Origin: Chloroflexota bacterium
GTDB taxonomy: Bacteria > Chloroflexota > Anaerolineae > Anaerolineales > Anaerolineaceae
Assembly (NCBI GenBank): GCA_012798455.1
Contig: JAAZNC010000034.1
Span: forward strand, 1 to 64,000
Direction: 5' to 3'
Length of the DNA: 64,000 nucleotides
Below, one piece after another: positions 8,692-18,690 of the stretch (position 1 is its first letter; each line of letters starts with the position of its first letter). Under the pieces are notes generated by a model. The model was not told the origin of the DNA, did no database searches, and saw only the letters and a program-made list of their open reading frames with translations. The translations under genes were made by a program, and so were the position numbers.

Positions 8692-10452
8692 ATGCAAAAC
8701 GGTTCATTTCATTTTTACAAGGACAAAATCATTCTGCGGGTCAGGAACCGTGTCTGCAATAATTCCGAAGAACTCATCCAAAGCGAACTGTTCGAAAAGA
8801 TCCTGTGGCGTTTTTTGAAAGGGCTGGAAGAAAGTGAGTCGGTGCTGCTGACGGTATTTCCGGATTCGCGGGTCAGCCGTGAATCGATGGAAGTACTCAT
8901 CGAAACCTTTTATTATCTCTCACGACTGCCAGGTGATAAAACTGTGAAACTGGTAGAAGGATCTGAAGTTTTCTTAAAAGATCCGTTCTTGCTGAATGAA
9001 CTGGTCGAACAGTTCTATAATTACTGGCGACATCTGCATCGTTTGATCATCTGCGATTCGGTTTTTGACCGTTTCGATCAGAAACCTTATCGTACCTTCA
9101 ACGATTTGGTGGAGAGTTTGATGCATATTGTGCGCTCCACCTATCGCACTATTCAGGAGAATATCACCGGCAACCATCCCAAGATCTATCGCCAAGTCAG
9201 TGCTGGCGCGGAGATCGGGGCTATTGCACTGCCTTACCATATCAACTATGCTGCCGGATTGTATGATTCTCTGCAAGATATCTTTGTCATTCGCCAGGCA
9301 TTGATCTATCCCCCCATGATCTTCAAGACTCCCATGAACAAACGTACCGGGCAGTTCGAAGCGATCGATAAAAATCCGCTAACCGATCTGCATTTGCCAG
9401 CAAACGAATGGTTGTGTTATCCGGCGAAAGTGGGTGAACTGCTGATCATGGTTTACTTCTGCCTGGATTTCTTCGAATTGGGTTTTTCGTTATGTAATCT
9501 GTTCGAATTGGCGGATGAAGAAGACTTGAAGCGTAAACCGGATGCAATCTTCATCTATGGTGCTCCTCCTGAGGCAGCTCCGCATGTCAATGGAAATGAA
9601 ACTGTTTTCTACGAGGACAGAGAAAATGATTGTCTGATTGGAACTATCCCCTACAAAGATGAGTTCGGGTATTTTGGTTATCTGAAAAAGATGATCTTGA
9701 CCTTGCATAATATCAAACGCATGCGCAGTGGTTTCTTGCCTTTCCATGGTGCCATGGTGCGCATTACCCTACATGGCAGCGATTCTTTTTCTTTGGTGGT
9801 GATGGGAGATTCAGGTGCTGGTAAGTCAGAGACCATTGAAGCGCTACGCCGCATTCGTTCATCAGAGATAAAAGAGGTTCTGATCGTAGCAGATGATATG
9901 GGTTCCTTTGCACTCACACCAGACGGAAATGTGATCGGCTTTGGAACTGAAATGGGCGCTTTTGTGCGTCTGGATGACCTGCAGGCAGGCTATGCTTTTG
10001 GTCAGATGGACCGTACCATTATCATGAATCCTGACCAGGTCAATGCAAGAGTGGTATTGCCCGTCACCAGGTATGAATATCTCATCAAAGGTATTCCTGT
10101 GGATGCTGTTTTGTATGCTAATAATTACGAGATGGTGGATGAAGAGCATAAAGCTATTGAGAAATTTGCCACACCACAAGATGCGCTACGAGTGTTCCGG
10201 CGCGGGGCTGTGATGAGCAAGGGTACCACTACCACGACCGGTATCGTGGAGAATTACTTTGCCAATATCTTTGGACCGGTTCAATATCAGGATTTGCACG
10301 AACAGATCGCTGAAAAATATTTCAATGCTTTTTTTGAGGATGGTTTATTCGTCGGACAGCTACGCACGATGCTGGGCATTCACGGGCAGGAACAAAGCGG
10401 TCCCGAGCAGGCTGCCCTTGAATTGCTGGAGTTGATCCGCAATCGTTTATGA
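8692..10452 (+). CDS. PEP carboxykinase/HPr-kinase superfamily P-loop protein of unknown substrate
   Basis: VVMGDSGAGKSETIEALRRI P-loop after FLPFHGAMV; VADDMGSF and GTTTTTGIVENYFANIFGP motifs; long N-terminal extension. Confidence 0.6.
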   Translation: MQNGSFHFYKDKIILRVRNRVCNNSEELIQSELFEKILWRFLKGLEESESVLLTVFPDSRVSRESMEVLIETFYYLSRLPGDKTVKLVEGSEVFLKDPFLLNELVEQFYNYWRHLHRLIICDSVFDRFDQKPYRTFNDLVESLMHIVRSTYRTIQENITGNHPKIYRQVSAGAEIGAIALPYHINYAAGLYDSLQDIFVIRQALIYPPMIFKTPMNKRTGQFEAIDKNPLTDLHLPANEWLCYPAKVGELLIMVYFCLDFFELGFSLCNLFELADEEDLKRKPDAIFIYGAPPEAAPHVNGNETVFYEDRENDCLIGTIPYKDEFGYFGYLKKMILTLHNIKRMRSGFLPFHGAMVRITLHGSDSFSLVVMGDSGAGKSETIEALRRIRSSEIKEVLIVADDMGSFALTPDGNVIGFGTEMGAFVRLDDLQAGYAFGQMDRTIIMNPDQVNARVVLPVTRYEYLIKGIPVDAVLYANNYEMVDEEHKAIEKFATPQDALRVFRRGAVMSKGTTTTTGIVENYFANIFGPVQYQDLHEQIAEKYFNAFFEDGLFVGQLRTMLGIHGQEQSGPEQAALELLELIRNRL

Positions 10453-10545
10453 TACTTTTTGCATAGTGATGAAATTTTTCAGTGCAGATCATCATTAATT
10501 TGATAGAAATGTACAATCAACATATCCATATAATATGGAGCGCGT

Positions 10546-11286
10546 ATGATCAATGCAAGTTTTCGTTTTTATGCAGAGTTGAATGATCTGCTCCCCCATG
10601 AAAGAAGGGCAACTTCATTTGACCTGAAATTTCCGGTAGGGCAGACGGTAAAACATATGATTGAATCTTGCGGCGTTCCACACACAGAAATAGATATGAT
10701 CCTGGTTAATGGTAGTTCTGTTGGTTTTTCTTATCAATTACAACAGGGCGACCGGGTAAGCGTTTATCCCGTATTTGAGACATTGGATATCGCCTCAATC
10801 GGCAAACTTCACTCTGATCCGCTGCGGGTGTGTGCATTCGTGTTGGATTGCCACTTGGGTCGTTTGGCAGCTTATTTACGGTTACTGGGTCTGGATGTGT
10901 TATATCGCAATGATTACTCTGATGATGAACTGACAATGATCTCAGAGAGAGAGAAGAGAATCTGTGTCACACGAGATAGGGGATTATTGAAAAGAAAGCA
11001 GATCAGCCATGGCTGCTTGATCTATTCGCTTGCTCCCCGTGAACAAGCGCTGGAAGTAGTGCGACGATTTCAACTTGAAGCACAGTTGAAACCCTTCACG
11101 CGCTGTGTAAATTGTAATGGATTATTGCATGCGGTTGACAAGAAAGTGATTGCAGAACAATTATTGCCGGGGACGCGCAGTCACTACTATGACTTTGTAC
11201 AATGTATATGCTGTGGCAAGATTTATTGGAAGGGATCGCATTACCAGCGTTTGGTCGAATTTATTGAATCTATTACTAATAATTAG
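10546..11286 (+). CDS. ThiS/ubiquitin-like + Mut7-C RNase domain protein
   Basis: Beta-grasp N-terminus (ILVNGSSVGFSYQLQQGDRVSVYPVFE), Mut7-C core (FVLDCHLGRLAAYLRLLGLDVLYRND) and CxxC zinc ribbon. Confidence 0.8.
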   Translation: MINASFRFYAELNDLLPHERRATSFDLKFPVGQTVKHMIESCGVPHTEIDMILVNGSSVGFSYQLQQGDRVSVYPVFETLDIASIGKLHSDPLRVCAFVLDCHLGRLAAYLRLLGLDVLYRNDYSDDELTMISEREKRICVTRDRGLLKRKQISHGCLIYSLAPREQALEVVRRFQLEAQLKPFTRCVNCNGLLHAVDKKVIAEQLLPGTRSHYYDFVQCICCGKIYWKGSHYQRLVEFIESITNN

Positions 11287-11383
11287 ATCCCTCTTGTCAT
11301 TTCATAAAATCGTAGTATTATCCCTCTTCTGTTGTAACAATCATCCATATACTGTAAGATAAATTAATAGCTATAAGGAAACT

Positions 11384-14239
11384 GTGAACGAAGAACTAGA
11401 TATCGATCGAATGAAACTTGCCTCTTTGCGGGCAGGGGAAGTGTATACATTTTTGGGCTCAACTCCTGATGGATTGAATCGGCAGGAGATCATGGAAAGA
11501 CAGCAGCGCTATGGGGAAAACCTGTTACAAACTGAGAAACGTATACCACTGCTGATGAAGTTCGTTGCCAATTTCACTCATCTAATGGCGATTTTATTAT
11601 GGGTGGGTGGTATTGTGGCATTCATCGCGCACATGCCCGAACTGGCAGTAGCTGTTTGGTTGGTGAATATTATCAATGGGGCTTTCAGTTTTTGGCAGGA
11701 ATTTAGAGCCGAAAAAGCATCTGAAGAACTACGAAAATTACTTCCAACCTATACCCGGGTGTTGCGGGATGGGCAGGAAATCAAAATTCTAGCAGAGGAA
11801 CTTGTGCCGGGAGATGTGGTGCTTTTTGCGGAAGGGGAGAAGATTTCAGCGGATTGTCGCCTGGTCGAACAGGCAGCTTTCAGGGTTGACCAATCTACCC
11901 TGACAGGAGAATCACGCCCTGTCGGCAAGAGTGCTGATGCTTCAGTACTAACGGATATATCCGTGACCGAGCAGCCAAATTTGGTGTTTGCCGGGACGAG
12001 TGTGGCAGCTGGCACTGCCAAGGGCATTGTATATGCCACTGCCATGCATACTGAATTTGGCAAAATTGCCCATCTCACCCAAACCATGAAGGAAGAATTA
12101 AGTCCCTTACAGATCGAGATGCAGTCGATCACCAAAACGGTTTCGATGATCGCTGTATTGGTCGGGATTGTTTTCTTCATTCTGGCTTTTCTGCTGGCAC
12201 ATATCGACCTGGCAGAAAGTTTCATTTTTGGGTTGGGAATGATCGTTGCTTTTGTACCGGAAGGGTTACTGCCCACAGTGACCCTGGCGCTTGCAATGGG
12301 TACCCAACGCATGGCAAAACGCAATGCCCTGGTGAAGAAATTATCCGCGGTGGAAACATTGGGTTGCACTACTGTGATCTGTACCGATAAAACGGGCACA
12401 TTAACCCAGAATGAGATGACGGTACGCCGTCTGTGGGTGCCGGAATCTAAGCATGGGGCACAAGAAAAATGTGGCACATCCATCGCAGTGAGTGGAATCG
12501 GATATAACCCGTTGGGAGAGTTTCATTATCTCGATCGCAAAGATACCCCGGTTGAGATGAACTCGCTGAAAGAACTTTTACGAGCGATCCTTTTGTGCAA
12601 TAACGCCAGACTCATCTCCCCACAATCCAGTGAAACCAGCTGGCGCATCCTGGGTGATCCGACCGAAGCTGCTTTGAAAGTTGTGGCGGTTAAAGCAGGA
12701 ATAAGCGAAGATGACGAATTGATGCGGTTCCCCCGTATTTTGGAGAATCCATTTGATTCGCGTCGCAAACGCATGTCAACCATTCACCTCGACAAATCAA
12801 GCAGTCAGCGTGGCGCGTATTCCCGGAGTGCGCGGGTGGCTTTTGTCAAAGGCGCTCCGAAAGAATTATTAGAACTATGTACCCAGATCGATTGTTCTGG
12901 CAGTGCCATTCCATTGATACCTGAAATTAAAAAATCTGCCATGGAAGAAAATGATATCATGGCGCGTGATGGGCTGCGGGTGCTGGCTGTGGCAATCCGC
13001 TATCTGCCGAAAGAATTGGAAGGTCAACTGGCAGATGAAGTCGAACAGGACCTGACCTTTTTGGGCCTTGTGGCGATGATGGATCCACCACGTGAAGAGA
13101 TCAGTATGGCCGTTCAGAAATGTAATCAAGCCGGCATTCGGGTCATCATGATCACCGGTGATTATGGATTGACTGCCGAGAGCATCGCACGCAGAGTGGG
13201 CATTATCCATTCAGCTAATCCACGTATCATTACAGGGTTTGACCTGGAACGACTCTCTGATCAGGAATTGGAAGCTGCCTTTTCCCAAGAAGTGATCTTT
13301 GCCAGGGTCTCCCCCGAACATAAACTGCGGGTTGTCATGGCACTACAAGACCTGGGGAATATCGTGGCGGTGACAGGAGATGGCGTAAACGATGCTCCTG
13401 CCTTGAAGCGTGCTAATATCGGAGTTGCCATGGGAATTACCGGCAGTGATGTTGCCAAAGAAGCAGCAGACATGATTTTGATGGATGATAATTTTGCGTC
13501 CATTGTGAATGCAGTTGAGGAGGGGCGTGCTGTGTATGCCAATATCAAAAAATTTACTACATACATTTTCACTAGCAATACACCTGAGGCAGTGCCTTTC
13601 ATCTTATATGCATTTTCTGCAGCCCGCATTCCGCTAGCGTTGAATGTGATGCACATTCTGGCTGTTGATCTTGGTACAGATATCGTTCCGGCTTTAGCCT
13701 TGGGGGCTGAACCACCCGAACCGGGTACCATGCAACAGCCACCGCGCAATTTAGATGAACATATCATCACTCCAAGATTATTGCGACGCGCTTATTTCTT
13801 GCTGGGTCCACTGCAAAGTTTTGCAGTGATGGCAGCATTCTATTATTATTACTGGACCAATGGATATGCGGGACAATGGTTGAATCTGCCTGCCAATGGC
13901 GCTATCTACCACTCTGCCACTGCTATGGCACTAGCAGCTGTGGTGACTACTCAAATTGGCAATCTTTTTGCGCAACGAGCAGAAAATACTCCTATCACCA
14001 AGATGCCATTATTCAATAATAAATTGGTTTGGATCGGCATTTTTTCCGAGTTGCTTGTGATAGCAGCTATTGTTTATGTACCGCTGTTTCACCATTTTAT
14101 CGGGACGGCAAGCTTTTCTCTCCGCTACTGGCCATTTCTCTTCGTCTGGTCGCCCCTGTTAATGATCGCGGATGAGATTCGTAAAATAATCCAATGGAAG
14201 AAAACTCCCAAGGGAGCAAACCAAGGAGGTAACCGATGA
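11384..14239 (+). CDS. Cation-transporting P-type ATPase, P2 family with PEGLL (Na,K-ATPase-like) motif
   Basis: CTDKTGTLTQNEMTV phosphorylation motif; VAFVPEGLLPTVTLALAMG; TGDGVNDAPALK; GTG start. Confidence 0.93.
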   Translation: MNEELDIDRMKLASLRAGEVYTFLGSTPDGLNRQEIMERQQRYGENLLQTEKRIPLLMKFVANFTHLMAILLWVGGIVAFIAHMPELAVAVWLVNIINGAFSFWQEFRAEKASEELRKLLPTYTRVLRDGQEIKILAEELVPGDVVLFAEGEKISADCRLVEQAAFRVDQSTLTGESRPVGKSADASVLTDISVTEQPNLVFAGTSVAAGTAKGIVYATAMHTEFGKIAHLTQTMKEELSPLQIEMQSITKTVSMIAVLVGIVFFILAFLLAHIDLAESFIFGLGMIVAFVPEGLLPTVTLALAMGTQRMAKRNALVKKLSAVETLGCTTVICTDKTGTLTQNEMTVRRLWVPESKHGAQEKCGTSIAVSGIGYNPLGEFHYLDRKDTPVEMNSLKELLRAILLCNNARLISPQSSETSWRILGDPTEAALKVVAVKAGISEDDELMRFPRILENPFDSRRKRMSTIHLDKSSSQRGAYSRSARVAFVKGAPKELLELCTQIDCSGSAIPLIPEIKKSAMEENDIMARDGLRVLAVAIRYLPKELEGQLADEVEQDLTFLGLVAMMDPPREEISMAVQKCNQAGIRVIMITGDYGLTAESIARRVGIIHSANPRIITGFDLERLSDQELEAAFSQEVIFARVSPEHKLRVVMALQDLGNIVAVTGDGVNDAPALKRANIGVAMGITGSDVAKEAADMILMDDNFASIVNAVEEGRAVYANIKKFTTYIFTSNTPEAVPFILYAFSAARIPLALNVMHILAVDLGTDIVPALALGAEPPEPGTMQQPPRNLDEHIITPRLLRRAYFLLGPLQSFAVMAAFYYYYWTNGYAGQWLNLPANGAIYHSATAMALAAVVTTQIGNLFAQRAENTPITKMPLFNNKLVWIGIFSELLVIAAIVYVPLFHHFIGTASFSLRYWPFLFVWSPLLMIADEIRKIIQWKKTPKGANQGGNR

Positions 14240-14880
14240 AAGTGATTGTTATTGGATGTGGGAGACTGGGTTCGAACATTGCCCGGGAATTGGACCAGCG
14301 TGGTAATCATGTAATCGTGGTGGATAAAGATCCGGTTGCATTGGAAAATCTGGGTAAATCCTTTCACGGAAAATCCGTAGTTGGCATTGGTTTTGACCGG
14401 GACGTGCTGAAAGAGGCTGATATTAATATGTCCGATGCACTGGTGGCAGTCACTGCCAGTGATGAGGCCAATGTGGTCACAGCCCGCATGGCGAAGTTTG
14501 TATACCGTGTACCAAAGGTAGTGGCACGTGTTTATGACCCGAGGAAGGCGGAGATCTACCGGCGCCTGGGTATTCCTACCATTTCTCCGGTTTCCATCGC
14601 TGCTGCACGTATTTCTGAGATATTATCTTTTACCCAATTAAATACGGTGATGAGTATCGGTTCTGGTGATGTGATGATCACCGAAATAGAACTGACCTCT
14701 GCTTTTGAAGGAAAAAAGTTGGGTCAGTTAGAGATTCCCAATGCTGTGCACCCCATTTCTCTCACACGCGAAGGTAAGACTATGCTTGCTAATCCGAATC
14801 AGCAATTGCAAATGGGTGATGTGGTGCATTTGTCGGTGATAGCCGAAATGGCTGACCGGGTAAAAGAAATGTTGAAATAG
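14236..14880 (+). CDS. TrkA-like RCK (NAD-binding) protein
   Basis: MKVIVIGCGRLGSNIARELDQRG Rossmann motif, TrkA-C domain; ATGA overlap with the ATPase. Confidence 0.9.
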   Translation: MKVIVIGCGRLGSNIARELDQRGNHVIVVDKDPVALENLGKSFHGKSVVGIGFDRDVLKEADINMSDALVAVTASDEANVVTARMAKFVYRVPKVVARVYDPRKAEIYRRLGIPTISPVSIAAARISEILSFTQLNTVMSIGSGDVMITEIELTSAFEGKKLGQLEIPNAVHPISLTREGKTMLANPNQQLQMGDVVHLSVIAEMADRVKEMLK

Positions 14881-14894
14881 GACAGGAGGTTCCC

Positions 14895-15557
14895 ATGAAA
14901 GTATTAATCATTGGCGGTGGGAAAGTCGGAACATACTTGGCATCTCATTTGCTTTCAGCAGAGCATGAGGTGATGGTGATCGAACAACGGCGTGAGGAAA
15001 TTGAACGCCTTCATTGCGAACTCGGGGCAGAACATGTGCTGCTGGGCAGCGGTACGGACCCGGTGGTGCTTGAAGCGGCGGGTATTCGCAAGGTGCCGGT
15101 GATAGCCGCAGTAACGGGTAGTGATGAAACTAATCTGGTAGTAACCAGTCTTTCTCGTTTTGAATTCAATGTTGCGCGCACCATAGCCCGGGTGAACAAC
15201 CCCAAGAATGATTGGATGTTCACGGAGGATATGGGAGTGGATGTGGCATTGAACCAGGCAGATCTGATGGTGCATTTGATATTGGAAGAGATGTCAATGG
15301 GTGACATGATGACACTTCTAAAACTACGCCGCGGGAAATTTTCCATTGTAGAAGAAAAACTTACCCCGACCAGCAGCCTTGTTGGAAAGCGTCTAGACCA
15401 GGCAAAATTACCACAGGACAGTGTAATCCTGGCTGTGTTGCGTAAGGATGATATTCTCATCCCGCACGGTTCTCTGGTTCTGCAAGCGAGTGATGAAGTG
15501 ATTGCGCTGGTGCATGCTGCCCAGATAGATCAATTAGAAAAAATGCTGAGTATGTAG
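14895..15557 (+). CDS. TrkA-like RCK (NAD-binding) protein
   Basis: MKVLIIGGGKVGTYLASHLL Rossmann motif, TrkA-C domain. Confidence 0.9.
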   Translation: MKVLIIGGGKVGTYLASHLLSAEHEVMVIEQRREEIERLHCELGAEHVLLGSGTDPVVLEAAGIRKVPVIAAVTGSDETNLVVTSLSRFEFNVARTIARVNNPKNDWMFTEDMGVDVALNQADLMVHLILEEMSMGDMMTLLKLRRGKFSIVEEKLTPTSSLVGKRLDQAKLPQDSVILAVLRKDDILIPHGSLVLQASDEVIALVHAAQIDQLEKMLSM

Positions 15558-15742
15558 CAGGTAATGAATTAAGCCGACCCGTTTTTGACAAAGTATTAAG
15601 AAGAAAACGGGTTGCTTGTGTTTAAAATCGAGTGTGTTTAAATCAGTCCATAGGCGCATGAATTAGAGCGAAGAATAGAATAGGATATTATATGGATCTG
15701 GTATGTAATTATATGAAAGATAATTGAAGACAGGTAAAAAAA

Positions 15743-16897
15743 ATGAGTACTGCACAACGAATTGGGATAGTTCTGTTACTGGTTGTAGTGGCAGGATTAA
15801 GCGGCTTTCTAGGTGCCTACATCGGCGGCGCGGTGATATTGAAAGCAAGTGAAACGAACATGATCACGGCTACTGCCACTTCCACGACCGAAGAAGCACA
15901 GGTGGTCAATAAGAACATCATTGTTACCACATCCGAGATCGATACGATCATTACGCAGGTTGTGGAACAGATCGAACCGGCAGTGGTGACGGTGATCGGT
16001 ACCATCCCTGGTACCCAATCGGTCTTCGGCAGGACCGCTGATGCACAGGTGAGCGGCAGTGGTTTTATTGTATCCGATGAAGGGTATATCATAACCAATA
16101 ATCATGTCATTACGGATGCTGATGCAAATTCCCTGTATGTTGTGTTGAGCGACGGCACAGAATTGACTGCACAATTGGTGAGCCGGGATATCTATGCCGA
16201 TCTGGCAGTGTTAAAGGTGGAGGGTAGTATGCCTGCAGTTGCTTCTCTGGGAGATTCGGAAGATCTGAAACCTGGTGAAACGGTGATCGCCATCGGCTCC
16301 CCTCTGGGTACCTTCCGCAACAGCGTTACAGTGGGGGTGATCAGTGCTACCGGGCGCACATTGGATACTGGTGAAGGCTATAATATGGAAAATCTTATCC
16401 AAACCGATGCAGCGATTAACAGTGGCAATTCCGGCGGACCGCTGGTGAATCTGGCAGGAGAGGTGATCGGTGTGAATACGCTGGTAGTGCGCGGTAGCAA
16501 TAGTTACAGCAATACTATCGCCGAAGGATTGGGTTTTGCTATTCCATCAGATACGGTGGAATTGATCAGCAATCAGATCATCCGTCAAGGCTATTTTGCA
16601 CGCCCGTATTTGGGCGTAGGGGTACAGAATGTCAATTCTTCGATCGCAAAGCGGTATAATTTACCAGTTGACTGGGGTGGTTATGTTACGGAAGTAGCAA
16701 CCGGAAGCCCCGCTGCCAAAGCTGGCTTGCATGTACAAGATATCATAACGCGCATCGGTGATATCGATATCACGGAGAAAACCACATACCTGAATGCATT
16801 GTTTGCTTATCAGGCGGGTGATGAGGTAGTGATTGAATTCTACCGAAATAATCAAAAAATGAGTGCAAGTGTGGTGTTGGCAGAGGCTACCTACTAG
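15743..16897 (+). CDS. HtrA/DegP-like trypsin-like serine protease with PDZ domain
   Basis: NNHVI, DLAVLKV, TDAAINSGNSGGPLVN catalytic motifs; PDZ-like C-terminus; N-terminal TM. Confidence 0.93.
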   Translation: MSTAQRIGIVLLLVVVAGLSGFLGAYIGGAVILKASETNMITATATSTTEEAQVVNKNIIVTTSEIDTIITQVVEQIEPAVVTVIGTIPGTQSVFGRTADAQVSGSGFIVSDEGYIITNNHVITDADANSLYVVLSDGTELTAQLVSRDIYADLAVLKVEGSMPAVASLGDSEDLKPGETVIAIGSPLGTFRNSVTVGVISATGRTLDTGEGYNMENLIQTDAAINSGNSGGPLVNLAGEVIGVNTLVVRGSNSYSNTIAEGLGFAIPSDTVELISNQIIRQGYFARPYLGVGVQNVNSSIAKRYNLPVDWGGYVTEVATGSPAAKAGLHVQDIITRIGDIDITEKTTYLNALFAYQAGDEVVIEFYRNNQKMSASVVLAEATY

Positions 16898-16925
16898 ATC
16901 AACAGAAAGTTGAGAATTTATCCAA

Positions 16926-17741
16926 TTGAAGTCCGATATACACTTGGTCTGTTTTGACGTTGATCATACGTTGCTGACAGATCAGCAGGAATTAACAGAT
17001 AAGACCAAACAAACCATATTTGATCTGCAAGCGCGCGGTATCAAAGTTATTGTGGCAACGGGAAAAAACCTAGCTGCGGTACAGCCTCTTGTAGACGAAC
17101 TTGGTATGGATGATCCTTTGATTTTTGTCAATGGTTGCTTAGTGCAGTACCGGGATGGTCGGGTAATGCTGCATGAGGAACTGCGTCCCGATCTGACTAG
17201 GCGCGTGCTTGAATTGGGAGACAGGCAGCGAATGGATATGATGCTGTATTTTGTCAATGATACAGTGGTCAAAGCCGGCGGTATTTTTAATAGTGCCTTG
17301 GATAAGTATGGCGGTCCTGCTCCAAGAGTAGTTGAGAAATGGCAAGATCTGGGTAAGGAACTAGACCATGTTTTAAAAATTGTCTTTATTCATAGTGATG
17401 ATCATCGTTACCTAGAAGAAATGAATGAGGTTTTAAGAAAAGAGATCCCGCAAGGTATTGATCTTTGTTTTTCATTACCTATTCTACTGGAGATACACCC
17501 GGCGGGTGTCAGCAAGGGAGCGGCGCTCAAGAAGGTGGCACTTACGCTGGATATTCCTATGAAATCAATCATCGCATTCGGTGATGGAGAAAACGATCTT
17601 GAAATGATCCAATATGCAGGTATAGGAGTAGCACTTGGGAATGCCACTCCTACATTGAAAGCTGCTGCAGCCTATGTGATCCCCTCGAATAATGAAGAAG
17701 GACCGGCAGATTTTCTTATCGAATATCTCAATTTGCACTGA
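16926..17741 (+). CDS. HAD-superfamily Cof-type phosphatase
   Basis: CFDVDHTLLTD and FGDGENDLEMIQYAGIGVALGNA motifs; TTG start. Confidence 0.9.
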   Translation: MKSDIHLVCFDVDHTLLTDQQELTDKTKQTIFDLQARGIKVIVATGKNLAAVQPLVDELGMDDPLIFVNGCLVQYRDGRVMLHEELRPDLTRRVLELGDRQRMDMMLYFVNDTVVKAGGIFNSALDKYGGPAPRVVEKWQDLGKELDHVLKIVFIHSDDHRYLEEMNEVLRKEIPQGIDLCFSLPILLEIHPAGVSKGAALKKVALTLDIPMKSIIAFGDGENDLEMIQYAGIGVALGNATPTLKAAAAYVIPSNNEEGPADFLIEYLNLH

Positions 17742-18660
17742 TCACGGGTGCCGGTTTCTGCTTGGGAAAACCGAATAATATGATCAGTGCACCCACGATC
17801 AAAAAGGGAATTGAACCGATCACTCCCGTTGGGTAAGGACCGAGGAGGGTGGGTGGGCTCTGGATCAAGAACAGCACCCCCAATGAGGCGATCCCATTTA
17901 GCGCACCGTGAGCGATATTGGCTGGCCAGACGCTCTCTGTTTTCATGGAGAGCCATGCGAAGAAGATACCTACCAAAATAGTGAACCAAATCATTGCTAT
18001 CGGTCCGAGAATAGGGCTGCCGGGATAATCAAAGCCATAGTTATAACCCATTAGAATGACTGGCCAGTGCCAAACACCCCAAATAATACCCTGTAAAATG
18101 ATAGCTTTTCTTTTCCCAAGGGGGAGCAATTTAGGCAGCAGGTAACCCCGCCAGCCGAATTCTTCCCCGAAGGTGCTGATAAGATTCAAGATGGGTGAAA
18201 TCAGGATCGCGTAACCGATTTGCATAACAATGAGGGAATTGATAGCGGAAGTGTTGGCATCCCCACCGCTGAGGGCAAGTTGTGACCGCAATACAGAGAA
18301 ATCAGCATCGTAATAATTAGGGAACAATGCAAAGAAAAGCGCCGTACCCAGCAGTACCAGAATGGGAGTGCCTACCCAGGCCGCCAGAACATAACGCCAG
18401 TCTTTACGCATATTGAGCTTGAGAAAGAGATCGCTTTTTCCTTCCTTGGTGATGAAACGAGTGAGGATATTGGCGATGGCGGGACCCCACATATAGGCGC
18501 TGGCAAGCAATATATAAGCCAATGAGATCGAACCGCTCTCAATCACGATGAGGCTGTTGGTCAGTCCCCCGGTCAGGTAAATGACCAGCCCGGTGATCCA
18601 GGAAATACCAAATGCAAAAATTAAAAACAGGGTTAATCTTTTCTTAGTAATATTATCCAT
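17728..18660 (-). CDS. CPBP family intramembrane metalloprotease
   Basis: FGEEFGWRGYLLPKL (EExxxR), IWGVWHWPVIL motif; multi-TM. Confidence 0.9.
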   Translation of the reverse strand: MDNITKKRLTLFLIFAFGISWITGLVIYLTGGLTNSLIVIESGSISLAYILLASAYMWGPAIANILTRFITKEGKSDLFLKLNMRKDWRYVLAAWVGTPILVLLGTALFFALFPNYYDADFSVLRSQLALSGGDANTSAINSLIVMQIGYAILISPILNLISTFGEEFGWRGYLLPKLLPLGKRKAIILQGIIWGVWHWPVILMGYNYGFDYPGSPILGPIAMIWFTILVGIFFAWLSMKTESVWPANIAHGALNGIASLGVLFLIQSPPTLLGPYPTGVIGSIPFLIVGALIILFGFPKQKPAPVISAN

Positions 18661-18690
18661 TTATCGATTCCTTTTCTTTTTTAATTATGG

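Noticed and set aside
11749-12483. 244-aa minus-strand ORF
   Set aside because: Fully antisense to the P-type ATPase catalytic core; shadow ORF.
13261-13770. 169-aa minus-strand ORF
   Set aside because: Antisense to conserved P-type ATPase motifs; no domain signal.
15576-15617. acccgttttt...aaaacgggttgctt repeat similar to 63759-63793
   Set aside because: Probably an independent terminator-like inverted repeat with a long loop; similarity explained by the common AACCCGTTTT terminator stem.
17728-17741. 14-bp 3' overlap of convergent HAD phosphatase and CPBP genes
   Set aside because: Small convergent overlaps are common; no additional signal.
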